DNA of 64,000 nt from an uncultured Cohaesibacter sp. (lineage in GTDB: Bacteria; Pseudomonadota; Alphaproteobacteria; Rhizobiales; Cohaesibacteraceae). The notes beneath the pieces were generated by a model, which did no database searches, was not told the DNA's origin, and saw only the letters and a program-made list of their open reading frames with translations. Where the stretch lies: contig NZ_OY762934.1 in NCBI RefSeq assembly GCF_963667045.1, positions 2,992,501-3,056,500 on the forward strand. Direction: 5' to 3'. This document shows positions 26,201 through 35,566 of the stretch, one piece after another; within the stretch, counting starts at the first letter, position 1; every line of letters starts with the position of its first letter. Both the position numbers and the translations under genes were made by a program.

Positions 26201-26991
26201 CCTTCTTCATAGCGTGGATGCAGGGCGGAAAGCTTGACCGACAGGCCGGGGTTCTTGTGCACCGATGGCGACTTGCAGTAGGGGGCCAGCGTGGCGATGG
26301 CCTTGGAATAGGCCAGATGATACTTGATGCCGTCCGCTTCGGTGCGGGCTGCCTCGCCAAGCATGTCATAGGAATAGGTGAAACCCTTGGCTTCGTAATG
26401 CTTGCCGCGCTCGATGGCCTTCTCAATGGTGGTACCCAGCACGAACTGGCGGCCCAGCTCCTTCATGGCCTGACCGACGGCGGTGCGGATCACCGGCTCG
26501 CCAAGACGCTTGACCATGGAGCGCATGGAGGCGGCGAGGCCTTCCTCTTCCTTTTCCTTCAGGATGCTACCGGTCAGCATCAGGCCCCAGGTGGAGGCAT
26601 TGATGAGCGAAGAGGTGGACTGACCCAGATGCTGGCCCCATTCGCTGGGGGTGATCTTGTCGGATATCAGCGCATCGATGGTCTCGGCATCGGGTACGCG
26701 CAGCAGCGCTTCGGACAGGCACATCAGCGCCACGCCCTCACGGGTCGACAGGCCATATTCGGCGAGGAAGTTTTCCATCATCGATGGCTTGGTGGTGGTG
26801 CGGATGGTGCGGATGAGGTCGGCCGCGCGCTGGGAAATGCGCAGGCTCATGCGTTCATCCATGTGGGCTTCTTCGATCAACCGGCGGACGTTGCTGGCTT
26901 CGTCGGCCAGATAGTGCTCGCGAATGACCTGACGCAGCTCGGCTAGGCGGGCGTCCAGATCGGTGCGTGAGTCAAAAGACTGCTGATCCAT
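23287..26991 (-). CDS. putA: Bifunctional proline dehydrogenase / L-glutamate gamma-semialdehyde dehydrogenase PutA
   Basis: A 1234-residue enzyme that oxidises proline to glutamate in two steps with substrate channelling. The FAD-dependent proline dehydrogenase barrel occupies roughly residues 120-430 (YSYDMLGEAARTEADG, VRLVKGAYWDSEIKRAQ). The NAD-dependent aldehyde dehydrogenase lies at about 510-960, with FPLAIFSGQIFAALAAGN, ETGGLNAMIVDSTALPEQ and the catalytic cysteine in SAFQSAGQRCSALR. A C-terminal domain of about 200 residues follows. There is no N-terminal ribbon-helix-helix, so this PutA does not regulate itself by binding DNA. The ATG at 26991 follows GGAGAG; the frame is open 52 codons further. 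It is divergent from putR. Confidence 0.98.
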   Translation of the reverse strand: MDQQSFDSRTDLDARLAELRQVIREHYLADEASNVRRLIEEAHMDERMSLRISQRAADLIRTIRTTTKPSMMENFLAEYGLSTREGVALMCLSEALLRVPDAETIDALISDKITPSEWGQHLGQSTSSLINASTWGLMLTGSILKEKEEEGLAASMRSMVKRLGEPVIRTAVGQAMKELGRQFVLGTTIEKAIERGKHYEAKGFTYSYDMLGEAARTEADGIKYHLAYSKAIATLAPYCKSPSVHKNPGLSVKLSALHPRYEEGKKARVMSELVSRTFGLALLARSANMNFTIDAEEMDRLDLSLDVIEAVLSNPALEGWDGFGVVVQAFGHRASFVIDWLYMLSRKLDRKITIRLVKGAYWDSEIKRAQVMGLEGFPVFTRKVNSDVSYLSNARRLFDMTDHIYPQFASHNAHTATAVMEMAVSARVGKGSYELQRLHGMGDALHDTLVKQEKVACRIYAPVGAHSDLLAYLVRRLLENGSNSSFVNQIVDIDISPEEIAGDPFAKVRELGDAIENPFLAKPKDIFKGIRRNSTGWDHTDPLTIAAIDAERNKFKSCIWDVTPLIAGYESKEAAVPVHNPADRDEQIGTLVKAAPADVEKALAASEKGFAEWSAKPAAERSAILTKVGELYEANAPELFAIAAREAGKVMTDAIGEVREAVDFAYYYAAEAERIEKEARNGRTARGTIACISPWNFPLAIFSGQIFAALAAGNAVIAKPAGPTGIMAFRAVQLMHEAGVPKGAIQLLPGSGSVVGTPITSDPRIAGVCFTGSTDTAQTINRAMAETLDPSAPLIAETGGLNAMIVDSTALPEQAVKDVVSSAFQSAGQRCSALRMLYVQEDIYDHVMTMLQGAVDQLSLGNPWDWSTDIGPVIDEAAKAGIDNHCDKMRGKGRLIKQLTTPKKGVFCAPTIIELSGIEELEEEIFGPVLHVAKFKAGKLNDVIAAINAKDFGLTFGLHTRMDNRVQEVIDQIKVGNAYINRNQIGAVVASQPFGGEGLSGTGPKAGGPNYVERFYLPNKHEEPAVPEGEAAPVTEVQYAIHQIRADKTRRKAWAGKEFRFAALKSAYNLPVSFDSFLRRDMSPREMSGPTGESNRLTFAPRGVVLVAGATEQMALLQAVAALVAGNGVVHVGPGAKVMAAKLSQSGAPIIGLEGILDPEAMGKLEGVDAIAYMADNDTLRKVRKGLAKRDGALLPLITEANPFRFSLERHVCVDTTAAGGNATLLAAAEGEAK

Positions 26992-27223
26992 AGGGCTCTC
27001 CTGGAAAGTGAGATCCTGACGGTTGTGATGGGCGCTCTGATCTGCTTTTGACGCAGTTTCATTGTCAGATGCTGCAACCGGCAGGCTGTGTGATTGTGAC
27101 TTATTATCGCTCAAGAATAGCTGAAATCGACTAGGCAGAGTGACCATAGTTCTGATAGATTTAGGATATTCGCACGATTATTTTGGCTGAATTTTTGCAA
27201 ATTCTCTACGAACTGGGTATCTG
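26992..27223. promoter_or_regulatory. putA-putR divergent control region
   Basis: These 232 AT-rich bases separate putA from the Lrp-type putR and should contain both promoters and PutR binding sites. No operator could be fixed by eye. Confidence 0.5.
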
Positions 27224-27673
27224 ATGGACAATTTGGATAAGATAGACCGAAATATCCTTGCAATTCTCGCAGATGACGGTCGCATCACTGTGACCGAGCT
27301 GGCGAAAAAGGTCGGTTTGTCCAAGACACCGTGCCAGATCCGCATGCGCAGACTGGAGGAGGGGGGCTTCATCCGGGGCTATGGCGCCATTCTCGATCCG
27401 GAGAAGCTCGGCGAGGGCCATATCGCCTTTGTGCAGGTGACCCTCAGTGACACCCGCTCGGAGGCGCTCAATGCCTTCAACGAGGCCACGCGCCATATCC
27501 GCGAGATCGAACAATGCCACATGATTGCATCGAATTTCGACTATCTCCTGAAGATCCGAACCCGCGACATGAGCAACTATCGCAAGGTACTGGGCGAAAA
27601 GATCTCCGCTCTTCCCTATGTCTCCCACACCTCCACCTTCGTGGTGATGGAAAGCGTTAAGGATAGGGGGTAA
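27224..27673 (+). CDS. putR: Lrp/AsnC-family regulator, likely PutR
   Basis: A 149-residue feast/famine regulator with an N-terminal helix-turn-helix (LDKIDRNILAILADDGRITVTELAKKVGLSKTPCQIRMRRLEEGGFIRGY) and a C-terminal RAM ligand domain (HIAFVQVTLSDT, YLLKIRTRDMSNYRKVLGEKISALPYV). In alphaproteobacteria such as Agrobacterium and Rhodobacter, PutR activates the divergent putA in response to proline, and the same head-to-head arrangement is seen here. The putR symbol rests on that context. Confidence 0.93.
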   Translation: MDNLDKIDRNILAILADDGRITVTELAKKVGLSKTPCQIRMRRLEEGGFIRGYGAILDPEKLGEGHIAFVQVTLSDTRSEALNAFNEATRHIREIEQCHMIASNFDYLLKIRTRDMSNYRKVLGEKISALPYVSHTSTFVVMESVKDRG

Positions 27674-27735
27674 CTGCTCCTTAAAGTTGATTTGATAGGA
27701 AAAGCAATCATGGATTTCCTATTGATTGCTTTGGT

Positions 27736-28407
27736 ATGTTCAATAAATACAATTATATTGATCCAGATGAGCCACTTGTCAGGCGCAATCTGATGCTCAG
27801 TTCGGGTAGCAAACGCTTTCTTGCTCTTTGCTGCGCTCTTTGTCTGTTATCTTTGTACTTAAAAATTGACCCTCACGAGGGATTCAAACCAGCACTTTTA
27901 TATTGGTTTTTCAGGCCGTTTTTAGTAGTAATCACGTCGTATATGACCATTAAAAGCTTTAGCAATTTTAATCGGCTTGAACTGAAGGAGGAAGGTTTTT
28001 CCATTCCTGAATTCTTGGGCCGAACACACTTCAAATGGGAACAAGTGTCCAGGTTCAAGATTGCGACGCAAACACAAAAGTCTTCAGAGCGATTGCAGAG
28101 GTTTCTTCTCTGGTGCCATATAAAGGTTCGAACCGAAAGTATTTCATTTCGACGGTTGACCACCCCATACAATAGGTTTTCGATCAGCAACAACTACAAC
28201 ATTCAGGGCGTGGACTTGGTTGACCTTCTGAACAAATATCGGGATGCGCGCCTTGCCAGCCTCGGGTTGACGGAGCAAAATCTGAAACCAGCGCACGGAA
28301 TTCCAAATCCCATGTCAGCAGGCAACGCCATCTTGATCGTGTTTGGAATCCTTTTGCCAGCCTTCATGATCATGCTGCAGATTGCTTATCGCCATCTATA
28401 TCAATGA
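27736..28407 (+). CDS. Hypothetical membrane protein with PH-like core
   Basis: A 223-residue protein without a recognised family. It has two hydrophobic segments at about residues 28-45 and 55-72 and a soluble middle part starting LELKEEGFSIPEFLGRTHFKWEQVSRFKI. That pattern resembles bacterial PH-like domains of the STM3941 type. A further membrane segment lies near the C-terminus (AILIVFGILLPAFMIMLQIAY). The gene is visibly AT-richer than putA or the lipid kinase, suggesting recent acquisition. It stands alone between putR and a convergent gene. Confidence 0.7.
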   Translation: MFNKYNYIDPDEPLVRRNLMLSSGSKRFLALCCALCLLSLYLKIDPHEGFKPALLYWFFRPFLVVITSYMTIKSFSNFNRLELKEEGFSIPEFLGRTHFKWEQVSRFKIATQTQKSSERLQRFLLWCHIKVRTESISFRRLTTPYNRFSISNNYNIQGVDLVDLLNKYRDARLASLGLTEQNLKPAHGIPNPMSAGNAILIVFGILLPAFMIMLQIAYRHLYQ

Positions 28408-28439
28408 TAGACAAATTTGGCTTTCACTGTACGGTCGCC

Positions 28440-29354
28440 TCAAGGCACCAGAACCGACAGCTCCCTGGCGTGCAGTTCGATGGTGATTTCGTCGGGCAGG
28501 TCATAGAGTTCGCCATCGCGGACGCATTGTGAGCCATGTGGCTTTTCATGCACCGTCAGCTTGACGCGTTTGGCCGTCTGGATATCCAGATCGGGATTGT
28601 TCGGCGTCTGCCCGATCAGCAGGTCGGCGCCGAGCACCAGCGCCTTCTGCCAGGTGAGCTTGCCCGCCATATAGACACCCAGCTCGCCGCCATCGAGTTT
28701 CTCGGCATAGGGCGGGGCGGTGGAGCCAAACAGATTGTTCGAAACAGACAGGGCACTCAACTGACGCTCGATGCGCCTGCCGTCGAGTTCGATGGTCACG
28801 CCACAGGTCGGCATGTGAGCGATGGTTTCCCAGAAGGCCCGCGCGCTGGCCAGCATCTTGGTGACGCGCGATTGATAGGGAAGACTGTTTCGCTTCCGGA
28901 TCATTCGCGGGTGAAGGCCGACTGAAAACTGATGGACAAAGGGGTCGCCATTGGCTGTGGCGATGTCGCTGTTCCTTATCCGACCGTTGGCAAGGGCGTT
29001 GATCGCCAACTCGACATCGAGCGGGATGTTGAGGGCGCGGGCATAGAGATTCATCGTGCCACCGGGCAAGACGGCCAGCGTCTTGCCGTTGCGCCATGCG
29101 GTGTCGGCAGCAGCCGAAACAGTGCCGTCGCCCCCGCCAGCCAACAGGATGTCGAAATCGCCCGCCTCGGTATGCTCCTTCATGCCAGCGATGAGCTCGG
29201 CCCCGCCGCCGGTGTAGACCGTCAGGTCGTAGCCCTTCTGCCCGAAGGCCCTTTCCAACATGTCCTGCACCCTGTCGAGTTCAAGCATCTGGAAGGTGCC
29301 ACTGCCGGTGTTGAGAAAGGCGGCAATGCGCCGGGATGGATCCGTTTCACTCAT
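28440..29354 (-). CDS. Diacylglycerol kinase-family lipid kinase
   Basis: A 304-residue soluble kinase of the DAGK catalytic family. The ATP-binding motif LLAGGGDGTVSAAADTA lies near residue 75, with LAVLPGGTMNLYARALNIP following and the C-terminal domain thereafter. Relatives such as YegS, DgkB and BmrU phosphorylate lipids, often diacylglycerol. The ATG at 29354 is chosen; the longer frame overlaps gpgS. It is the third gene of a tight operon behind a phosphatase and gpgS (38-base gap), so it may act on a lipid linked to the glycosyl-glycerate pathway. That link is inference. Confidence 0.88.
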   Translation of the reverse strand: MSETDPSRRIAAFLNTGSGTFQMLELDRVQDMLERAFGQKGYDLTVYTGGGAELIAGMKEHTEAGDFDILLAGGGDGTVSAAADTAWRNGKTLAVLPGGTMNLYARALNIPLDVELAINALANGRIRNSDIATANGDPFVHQFSVGLHPRMIRKRNSLPYQSRVTKMLASARAFWETIAHMPTCGVTIELDGRRIERQLSALSVSNNLFGSTAPPYAEKLDGGELGVYMAGKLTWQKALVLGADLLIGQTPNNPDLDIQTAKRVKLTVHEKPHGSQCVRDGELYDLPDEITIELHARELSVLVP

Positions 29355-29392
29355 GCACTCAATGTCTCCATACTCCATGCCCGCCTGATGGA

Positions 29393-30619
29393 TCAAACGG
29401 CACCATAGTCTTCGTTGTCCTGCTTCACCGCATTGAAGAAATCGAGCAGCAGATCATAATCGGCGGCGCTGACACGGCTCCAGTTGGGAATGAAGGGCAC
29501 TTCCATCGGATTGTCCATATAGGCGGCACCGGCTTCGACGATGTTGGCGGCAAACAGCTCGCAACTGCGCTCTTCCACGTGGCGATCGGTGTGCAGGCCG
29601 TTCATCATGGCGTCATTGTAATAGGTCTCTACCATGTCCAGCGACAGGCGCAGATAGGTCGCCTTGAGGGTACGGAAAAACTCGCCCGAGAAGATCACGC
29701 CATCAATCGCCAGCTTGCGATAGAGCGCCTTGGCGATGTCGGTCGACATGCGCGACAGGCCCGCCGAGGCGTCTTCCTCGGACAGGGGCTGGTGCTTGTG
29801 ATCATAGATATCGGCGATTTCCACCTGACAGACCGCCTTGGAGGAGAAATTGCGGTGTACCTCGGACAGAACGCCGATTTCCAGCCCCCAGTCGGACGGA
29901 ATGCGCATGTCCGGCAGCATGTAGGTGCGCATGGCAAATTCACCGGCCAACGGGTAGCGGAAGGCCTGCAGATATTCCAGATATTCGTTGTTGCCGATCA
30001 GCTTGCGCAGCGCCAGCAGCAGCGGCGTGATGAACAGCCGGGTGACACGGCCATTGAGCTTGCCATCGGCGATGCGGGGATAAAAGCCCTTGCAGAACTG
30101 GTAGGAGAAGTTGGGACTGGCCACCGGATAGACCAGCCGGGCCAGCATTTCCTTGTTGTAGGTGATGATGTCGCAATCATGCAGCGCCACCACATCGCTG
30201 TTCTTGGCCGACAGGACATAGCCCATGCAATACCAGACATTGCGCCCCTTGCCGGGTTCGGTTGGCGCAAGGCCCAATGCCTTCAGCCGGGCATCGATGG
30301 CCTTCAGGCGCGGGCCGTCATTCCACAGCACCACATGGTCCTGCGGCAGGCGGGCGAAATATTGCTTGGCAAAGCGATATTGCGCTTCATCAGCGCGATC
30401 CAGCCCGATCACGATCTGGTTGATGAATTTGGCCTTGCTCAGTTCATCAAGGATATTGGCAAGGGCTGGCTGTTCGAGCTCGGAGAATAGGGAAGGCAGA
30501 ATCAGCGTTATTTTTCGGTTCTGGGCGTATTGTTCCAGAATGCGTTCCATATTCTCCGCCGATGCGGTTGGAAAATGATGCAGGGTCGCAACCTTGCCAT
30601 TCTGATGAAAATCTCCCAT
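29393..30619 (-). CDS. gpgS: Glucosyl-3-phosphoglycerate synthase (GT81 type)
   Basis: A 408-residue family 81 glycosyltransferase that in characterised members joins an NDP-glucose and 3-phosphoglycerate to make glucosyl-3-phosphoglycerate, precursor of the compatible solute glucosylglycerate. The metal-binding DCDI within VVALHDCDIITYNKEML is present, as are GKLNGRVTRLFITPLLLAL, YLQAFRYPLAGEFAM and PSDWGLEIGVLSEV, the conserved family blocks. GGAAGGGAG precedes the ATG. It follows the probable phosphatase partner by 29 bases. Donor and acceptor specificity cannot be proven by eye; a mannosyl analogue is the main alternative. Confidence 0.88.
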   Translation of the reverse strand: MGDFHQNGKVATLHHFPTASAENMERILEQYAQNRKITLILPSLFSELEQPALANILDELSKAKFINQIVIGLDRADEAQYRFAKQYFARLPQDHVVLWNDGPRLKAIDARLKALGLAPTEPGKGRNVWYCMGYVLSAKNSDVVALHDCDIITYNKEMLARLVYPVASPNFSYQFCKGFYPRIADGKLNGRVTRLFITPLLLALRKLIGNNEYLEYLQAFRYPLAGEFAMRTYMLPDMRIPSDWGLEIGVLSEVHRNFSSKAVCQVEIADIYDHKHQPLSEEDASAGLSRMSTDIAKALYRKLAIDGVIFSGEFFRTLKATYLRLSLDMVETYYNDAMMNGLHTDRHVEERSCELFAANIVEAGAAYMDNPMEVPFIPNWSRVSAADYDLLLDFFNAVKQDNEDYGAV

Positions 30620-30648
30620 GAGAGGCTCCCTTCCTTGAAAATGATCGC

Positions 30649-31443
30649 TTAAGCCAGCTCTTGCTGGCCAATAAATTTCAATATCGATTCATTCCAGCCC
30701 ACGGGGCCAGCTTCTATAGTGCGGATGATACGGCCGTCATCCTCTCCCGCCAGATGGGGCAGGGGGCTGCCTGCAGGGTTGCTGATGATGACCCCGATAT
30801 CCGCGGCTTCCAGCATTTCTATGTCATTGGCCGCATCGCCAAGCGCGATGGCCGTCACCGCACCCGGTTCCTGGGAAAAGTCCGCCACCAGCCGGGCCAT
30901 CTGATCCGCCTTGGTGGCCCCGAAAGACAGCGTGTAGTAGCGTCCACCCTGTCGCGCCTTCAGCCCCTTTGTTTCAATATAGGTTTCAAACTGCCGTTTC
31001 TCATTGTCAGCACCGGTAAAAACACCCGGCTCGGAGAACAGACGTCGACCGGCCAGCGCCGCCTTGTCCATCGGCAAGCCAGTGCGGGTCGCAATCTCCT
31101 CGACGCTCCAGTCGCCAAAACCGGCAAAGAGACGGCGCAAATCGGCGGGCATACCTTCAAGGATCACCCGAATGCGCTGATAGTCACTATCCGCGCTCAC
31201 AAGGCTTTCCGGATCGGCCCCGGCAGGCAGCAACCCGGCTCCGTTCTCGACAATCGCCGGGCAATGGGCAAAGCCCAGTTCGGCGCGAAGGGGAGCGATT
31301 TCAAAGGCGGTCTTGCTGGAGGCCAGAATGAGCGGAATGGCCCGTTTGTGCAGCTGCGCCAGCGCTGGTCTGGCCGGAGCGTAGGAGTAGCTGGCGTGAT
31401 CCAGCAAGGTTCCATCGAGATCGGTAAAAATGACGAAGGACAT
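30649..31443 (-). CDS. HAD-family mannosyl/glucosyl-3-phosphoglycerate phosphatase
   Basis: A 264-residue HAD-superfamily phosphatase of the MpgP/YedP group. Motif I is FTDLDGTLLD at the N-terminus, motif II lies in LILASSKTAFE, and motif IV is IALGDAANDIEMLEAAD; the cap segment carries IVENGAGL. It would remove phosphate from the product of the adjacent gpgS to give free glucosylglycerate, as shown for MpgP-type enzymes in other bacteria. The ATG at 31443 follows AGGCAGGA; the frame is open another 56 codons without homology. It heads a three-gene operon with gpgS and the lipid kinase. Confidence 0.87.
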   Translation of the reverse strand: MSFVIFTDLDGTLLDHASYSYAPARPALAQLHKRAIPLILASSKTAFEIAPLRAELGFAHCPAIVENGAGLLPAGADPESLVSADSDYQRIRVILEGMPADLRRLFAGFGDWSVEEIATRTGLPMDKAALAGRRLFSEPGVFTGADNEKRQFETYIETKGLKARQGGRYYTLSFGATKADQMARLVADFSQEPGAVTAIALGDAANDIEMLEAADIGVIISNPAGSPLPHLAGEDDGRIIRTIEAGPVGWNESILKFIGQQELA

Positions 31444-31623
31444 GTCCTGCCTGACGGTTGGCCTGTTACGGCGCACAAAAAACATTAATACGTAGATAGC
31501 ACTAATTCTGAATCGACACCAGACAAGCCAAAGCCATGAGCGGAAGGCGTTCCTGCGACCCTGCATCCGTCCTGCCCCCATGACCCCATGACCCCGTTGT
31601 CTCACAGCCATGGTACGGTCTGA

Positions 31624-32217
31624 TTATTGCGCGCGGGTGACCCTTCTCATGGTCAGGTTGATCCGCCCGGATTCCTTCAGCAACAGCGAGGTTCCCGGAT
31701 AGATCCTGTCGATGCCGTGGTAGGCCAGCCGGTCCTCGCCATCGAGAATGAAGAGATCGCCTGACCTCAGGGTATAACTCCTGGTGGGGTCCTTTCGTTC
31801 CCTGCCGCCGAGACGAAAGCGGGCATCATCGCCCAGCGAGACCGACAGGATCGGTGCGTCGAAATCCTTCTCGTCATTGTCCACATGCAGCCCCATTCTG
31901 GCGTCCGGGCTGTAATGGTTGATGAGGCAGGCTTCAGGGGGAAGGGCATAGCCGGTCGTTTGGTCCCACAGATCCAGAAGGCTTTGCGGTATCGGCGGCC
32001 ATGGTTCACCGGTGACCGGATGGGTCGACTGATAGCGATAGCCGGACTTGTCCGAGACCCAACCGAGAGGACCGCAATTGCTCATGCGGACAGAGAAGGG
32101 CCGCCCCCAACGCGGCATGGTTGGCGTGAACAGGGGCGCCCTTGCCACTAGTGCACGGATCTCGCCGACAAGGGCCTTCTGGGCCGCGTCATCCAGATAG
32201 GCTGGCAAATATTGCAT
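31624..32217 (-). CDS. alkB: Alpha-ketoglutarate-dependent DNA dioxygenase AlkB
   Basis: A 197-residue Fe(II)/2-oxoglutarate dioxygenase that reverses 1-methyladenine and 3-methylcytosine damage. The iron ligands are visible as HVDND (H-x-D) and the later histidine in AYHGIDRIYPG. The 2-oxoglutarate-binding arginine falls in the C-terminal INLTMRRV, and ACLINHYSPDARMGLHVD is characteristic. GGAG precedes the ATG at 32217; the longer frame is unlikely. It is divergent from dnaK and separated by 180 bases from the next gene. Confidence 0.95.
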   Translation of the reverse strand: MQYLPAYLDDAAQKALVGEIRALVARAPLFTPTMPRWGRPFSVRMSNCGPLGWVSDKSGYRYQSTHPVTGEPWPPIPQSLLDLWDQTTGYALPPEACLINHYSPDARMGLHVDNDEKDFDAPILSVSLGDDARFRLGGRERKDPTRSYTLRSGDLFILDGEDRLAYHGIDRIYPGTSLLLKESGRINLTMRRVTRAQ

Positions 32218-32630
32218 ATCCCCTTGCTCTCCTTCGATTTTCCTTATCGAAACCCAACCCGGTGCATGCGGCTCATCATGACCTGATTCGCTCCCCCCAG
32301 CAGAATCACCTGATTCGCAATGCCTTTGCCGCAAGGAATGTCAGAGATGTGGGGAATTTTTGCCTTTAACCTGACCTTAACTTGCCTGACCCTCTTTATT
32401 TTCGCGCATCACTCTTATAAGAGAAGTGCCAATTTTCAAAAAACGTCGCAAATGCATTCAAAGATGCTGGATTTGCGCCTTGCAGTCCGCCTAGACGGCT
32501 CCTATATGTGCCTTGAATGTAAATCCCAACCCGCGCAACACTTGCGCATCTTCATGGGGGCTGGGCCGATATATCGGCGCTTATAACCGCTTTTGAAGGG
32601 TTTGACCGGCCTGCCGAAAGGAGAAAGAGA
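32218..32630. other. Divergent control region between alkB and dnaK
   Basis: These 413 bases include a palindrome CTCTTATAAGAG (32412-32423), an RpoH-like promoter (32479-32507) and a 14-base palindrome GCCGATATATCGGC (32565-32578) in the dnaK leader. No additional gene is convincing. Confidence 0.6.
32479..32507 (+). promoter_or_regulatory. RpoH-type heat-shock promoter for dnaK
   Basis: CTTGCA and CCTATAT are separated by 16 bases, a close match to the alphaproteobacterial RpoH consensus CTTG-N16/17-CCTATNT. It would give a leader of about 115 bases. Confidence 0.7.
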
Positions 32631-34550
<1,920 letters not shown>

Positions 34551-34563
34551 TCTGGGTTGAAAA

Positions 34564-34604
34564 GAACAGCACGGCTCGCCAAGGGCTGTGCTGTTCCCTT
34601 TTTG
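34564..34604 (+). terminator. Rho-independent terminator after dnaK
   Basis: GAACAGCAC and GTGCTGTTC form a 9-bp stem, extended inward by a few pairs, followed by CCTTTTT. It separates dnaK from the FkbM gene and dnaJ. Confidence 0.9.
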
Positions 34605-34659
34605 TCAAAAGCTGAAATCCGCTTTCGGTTTTGACCAAAGACTCGGAAAGGGCAGCATC

Positions 34660-35562
34660 ATGAGCGAACGGGAACAGCTGGAACCGGCATTTGGTACCTA
34701 CACTTTGCCACGGCCCCTTGCGGCCTTGCGCAACTTTGCCAATGACCGAGGCGCGTCCTATTACGACAAGCGGGTTGCGTCGCTTATTCGCAGATTGCTC
34801 TATTCCATCAGCAAGGCACCGTATGACGTTACGGTCTTCCGGAACCAGCGCGTTCGGCTTTTTCCCAAAAGCAACCGCTGCGAGAAGAGGGCGTTTGTCG
34901 GCCTGTCTTCCTGGGATGATCAGGAACGGTTGGCCATTGCCGCAGATATCGCAAGGCATGACGACCACACACCGTTCGTCTTCCTTGATTGTGGGGCCAA
35001 TGTCGGCCTTTACAGCCTGTTTGCCCGCGACGAGGCCCTTGCCAGAGGCAAGATATTCCGGGGCATGGCGATAGAGCCGGACCCGATCAACCAGAAGAGA
35101 CTGGCCTTCAATCTGGCCGCATCTGGTGCCCGTGAGATCATTCTGGCCCCGTTTGCGGTTGGCCGGGAGAATTCAACGGTGCAGTTTGTCAGCGCTGTCA
35201 GCAATCGCGGCGAGGCACATGTGCTTACCGGCAAGGAAAGCCTGCCGGAAGGTGCTGTCGTCAGCGTGCCGATGCGACCGCTTCTCGATCTGCTCCGCGA
35301 GCATGGCTTCGATCATATCGATGTCATGAAAATCGACGTCGAAGGCCACGAGATTCATGCTCTGGAGCCTTTTTTCAAGACGGCACCGAGAGACCTGTGG
35401 CCACGCAAGATTCTCATTGAGGTCGGGCGCAGTCAGGTCAGCGAAGCCCTCAAGATGTGCCTGTCGATCGGCTACAAGGTCGAAAAGGCCATTAACATAA
35501 ACGCATATTTGAGCCTGGAAGCGCCTGAAACGCGGCTTGCTTCCAACCAGCCAGGAAACTAG
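34660..35562 (+). CDS. FkbM-family methyltransferase
   Basis: A 300-residue SAM-dependent methyltransferase. The FkbM domain (about residues 100-270) begins [20 protein letters not shown], continues [20 protein letters not shown] and ends [15 protein letters not shown] followed by ILIEVG. FkbM enzymes methylate hydroxyl groups of sugars or polyketides, and the substrate here is unknown. The ATG at 34660 follows GGAAAGGG. It sits between dnaK and dnaJ, with its stop only four bases before the dnaJ start, so dnaJ translation and transcription are probably tied to it. Confidence 0.9.
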   Translation: MSEREQLEPAFGTYTLPRPLAALRNFANDRGASYYDKRVASLIRRLLYSISKAPYDVTVFRNQRVRLFPKSNRCEKRAFVGLSSWDDQERLAIAADIARHDDHTPFVFLDCGANVGLYSLFARDEALARGKIFRGMAIEPDPINQKRLAFNLAASGAREIILAPFAVGRENSTVQFVSAVSNRGEAHVLTGKESLPEGAVVSVPMRPLLDLLREHGFDHIDVMKIDVEGHEIHALEPFFKTAPRDLWPRKILIEVGRSQVSEALKMCLSIGYKVEKAININAYLSLEAPETRLASNQPGN

Positions 35563-35566
35563 ACGC

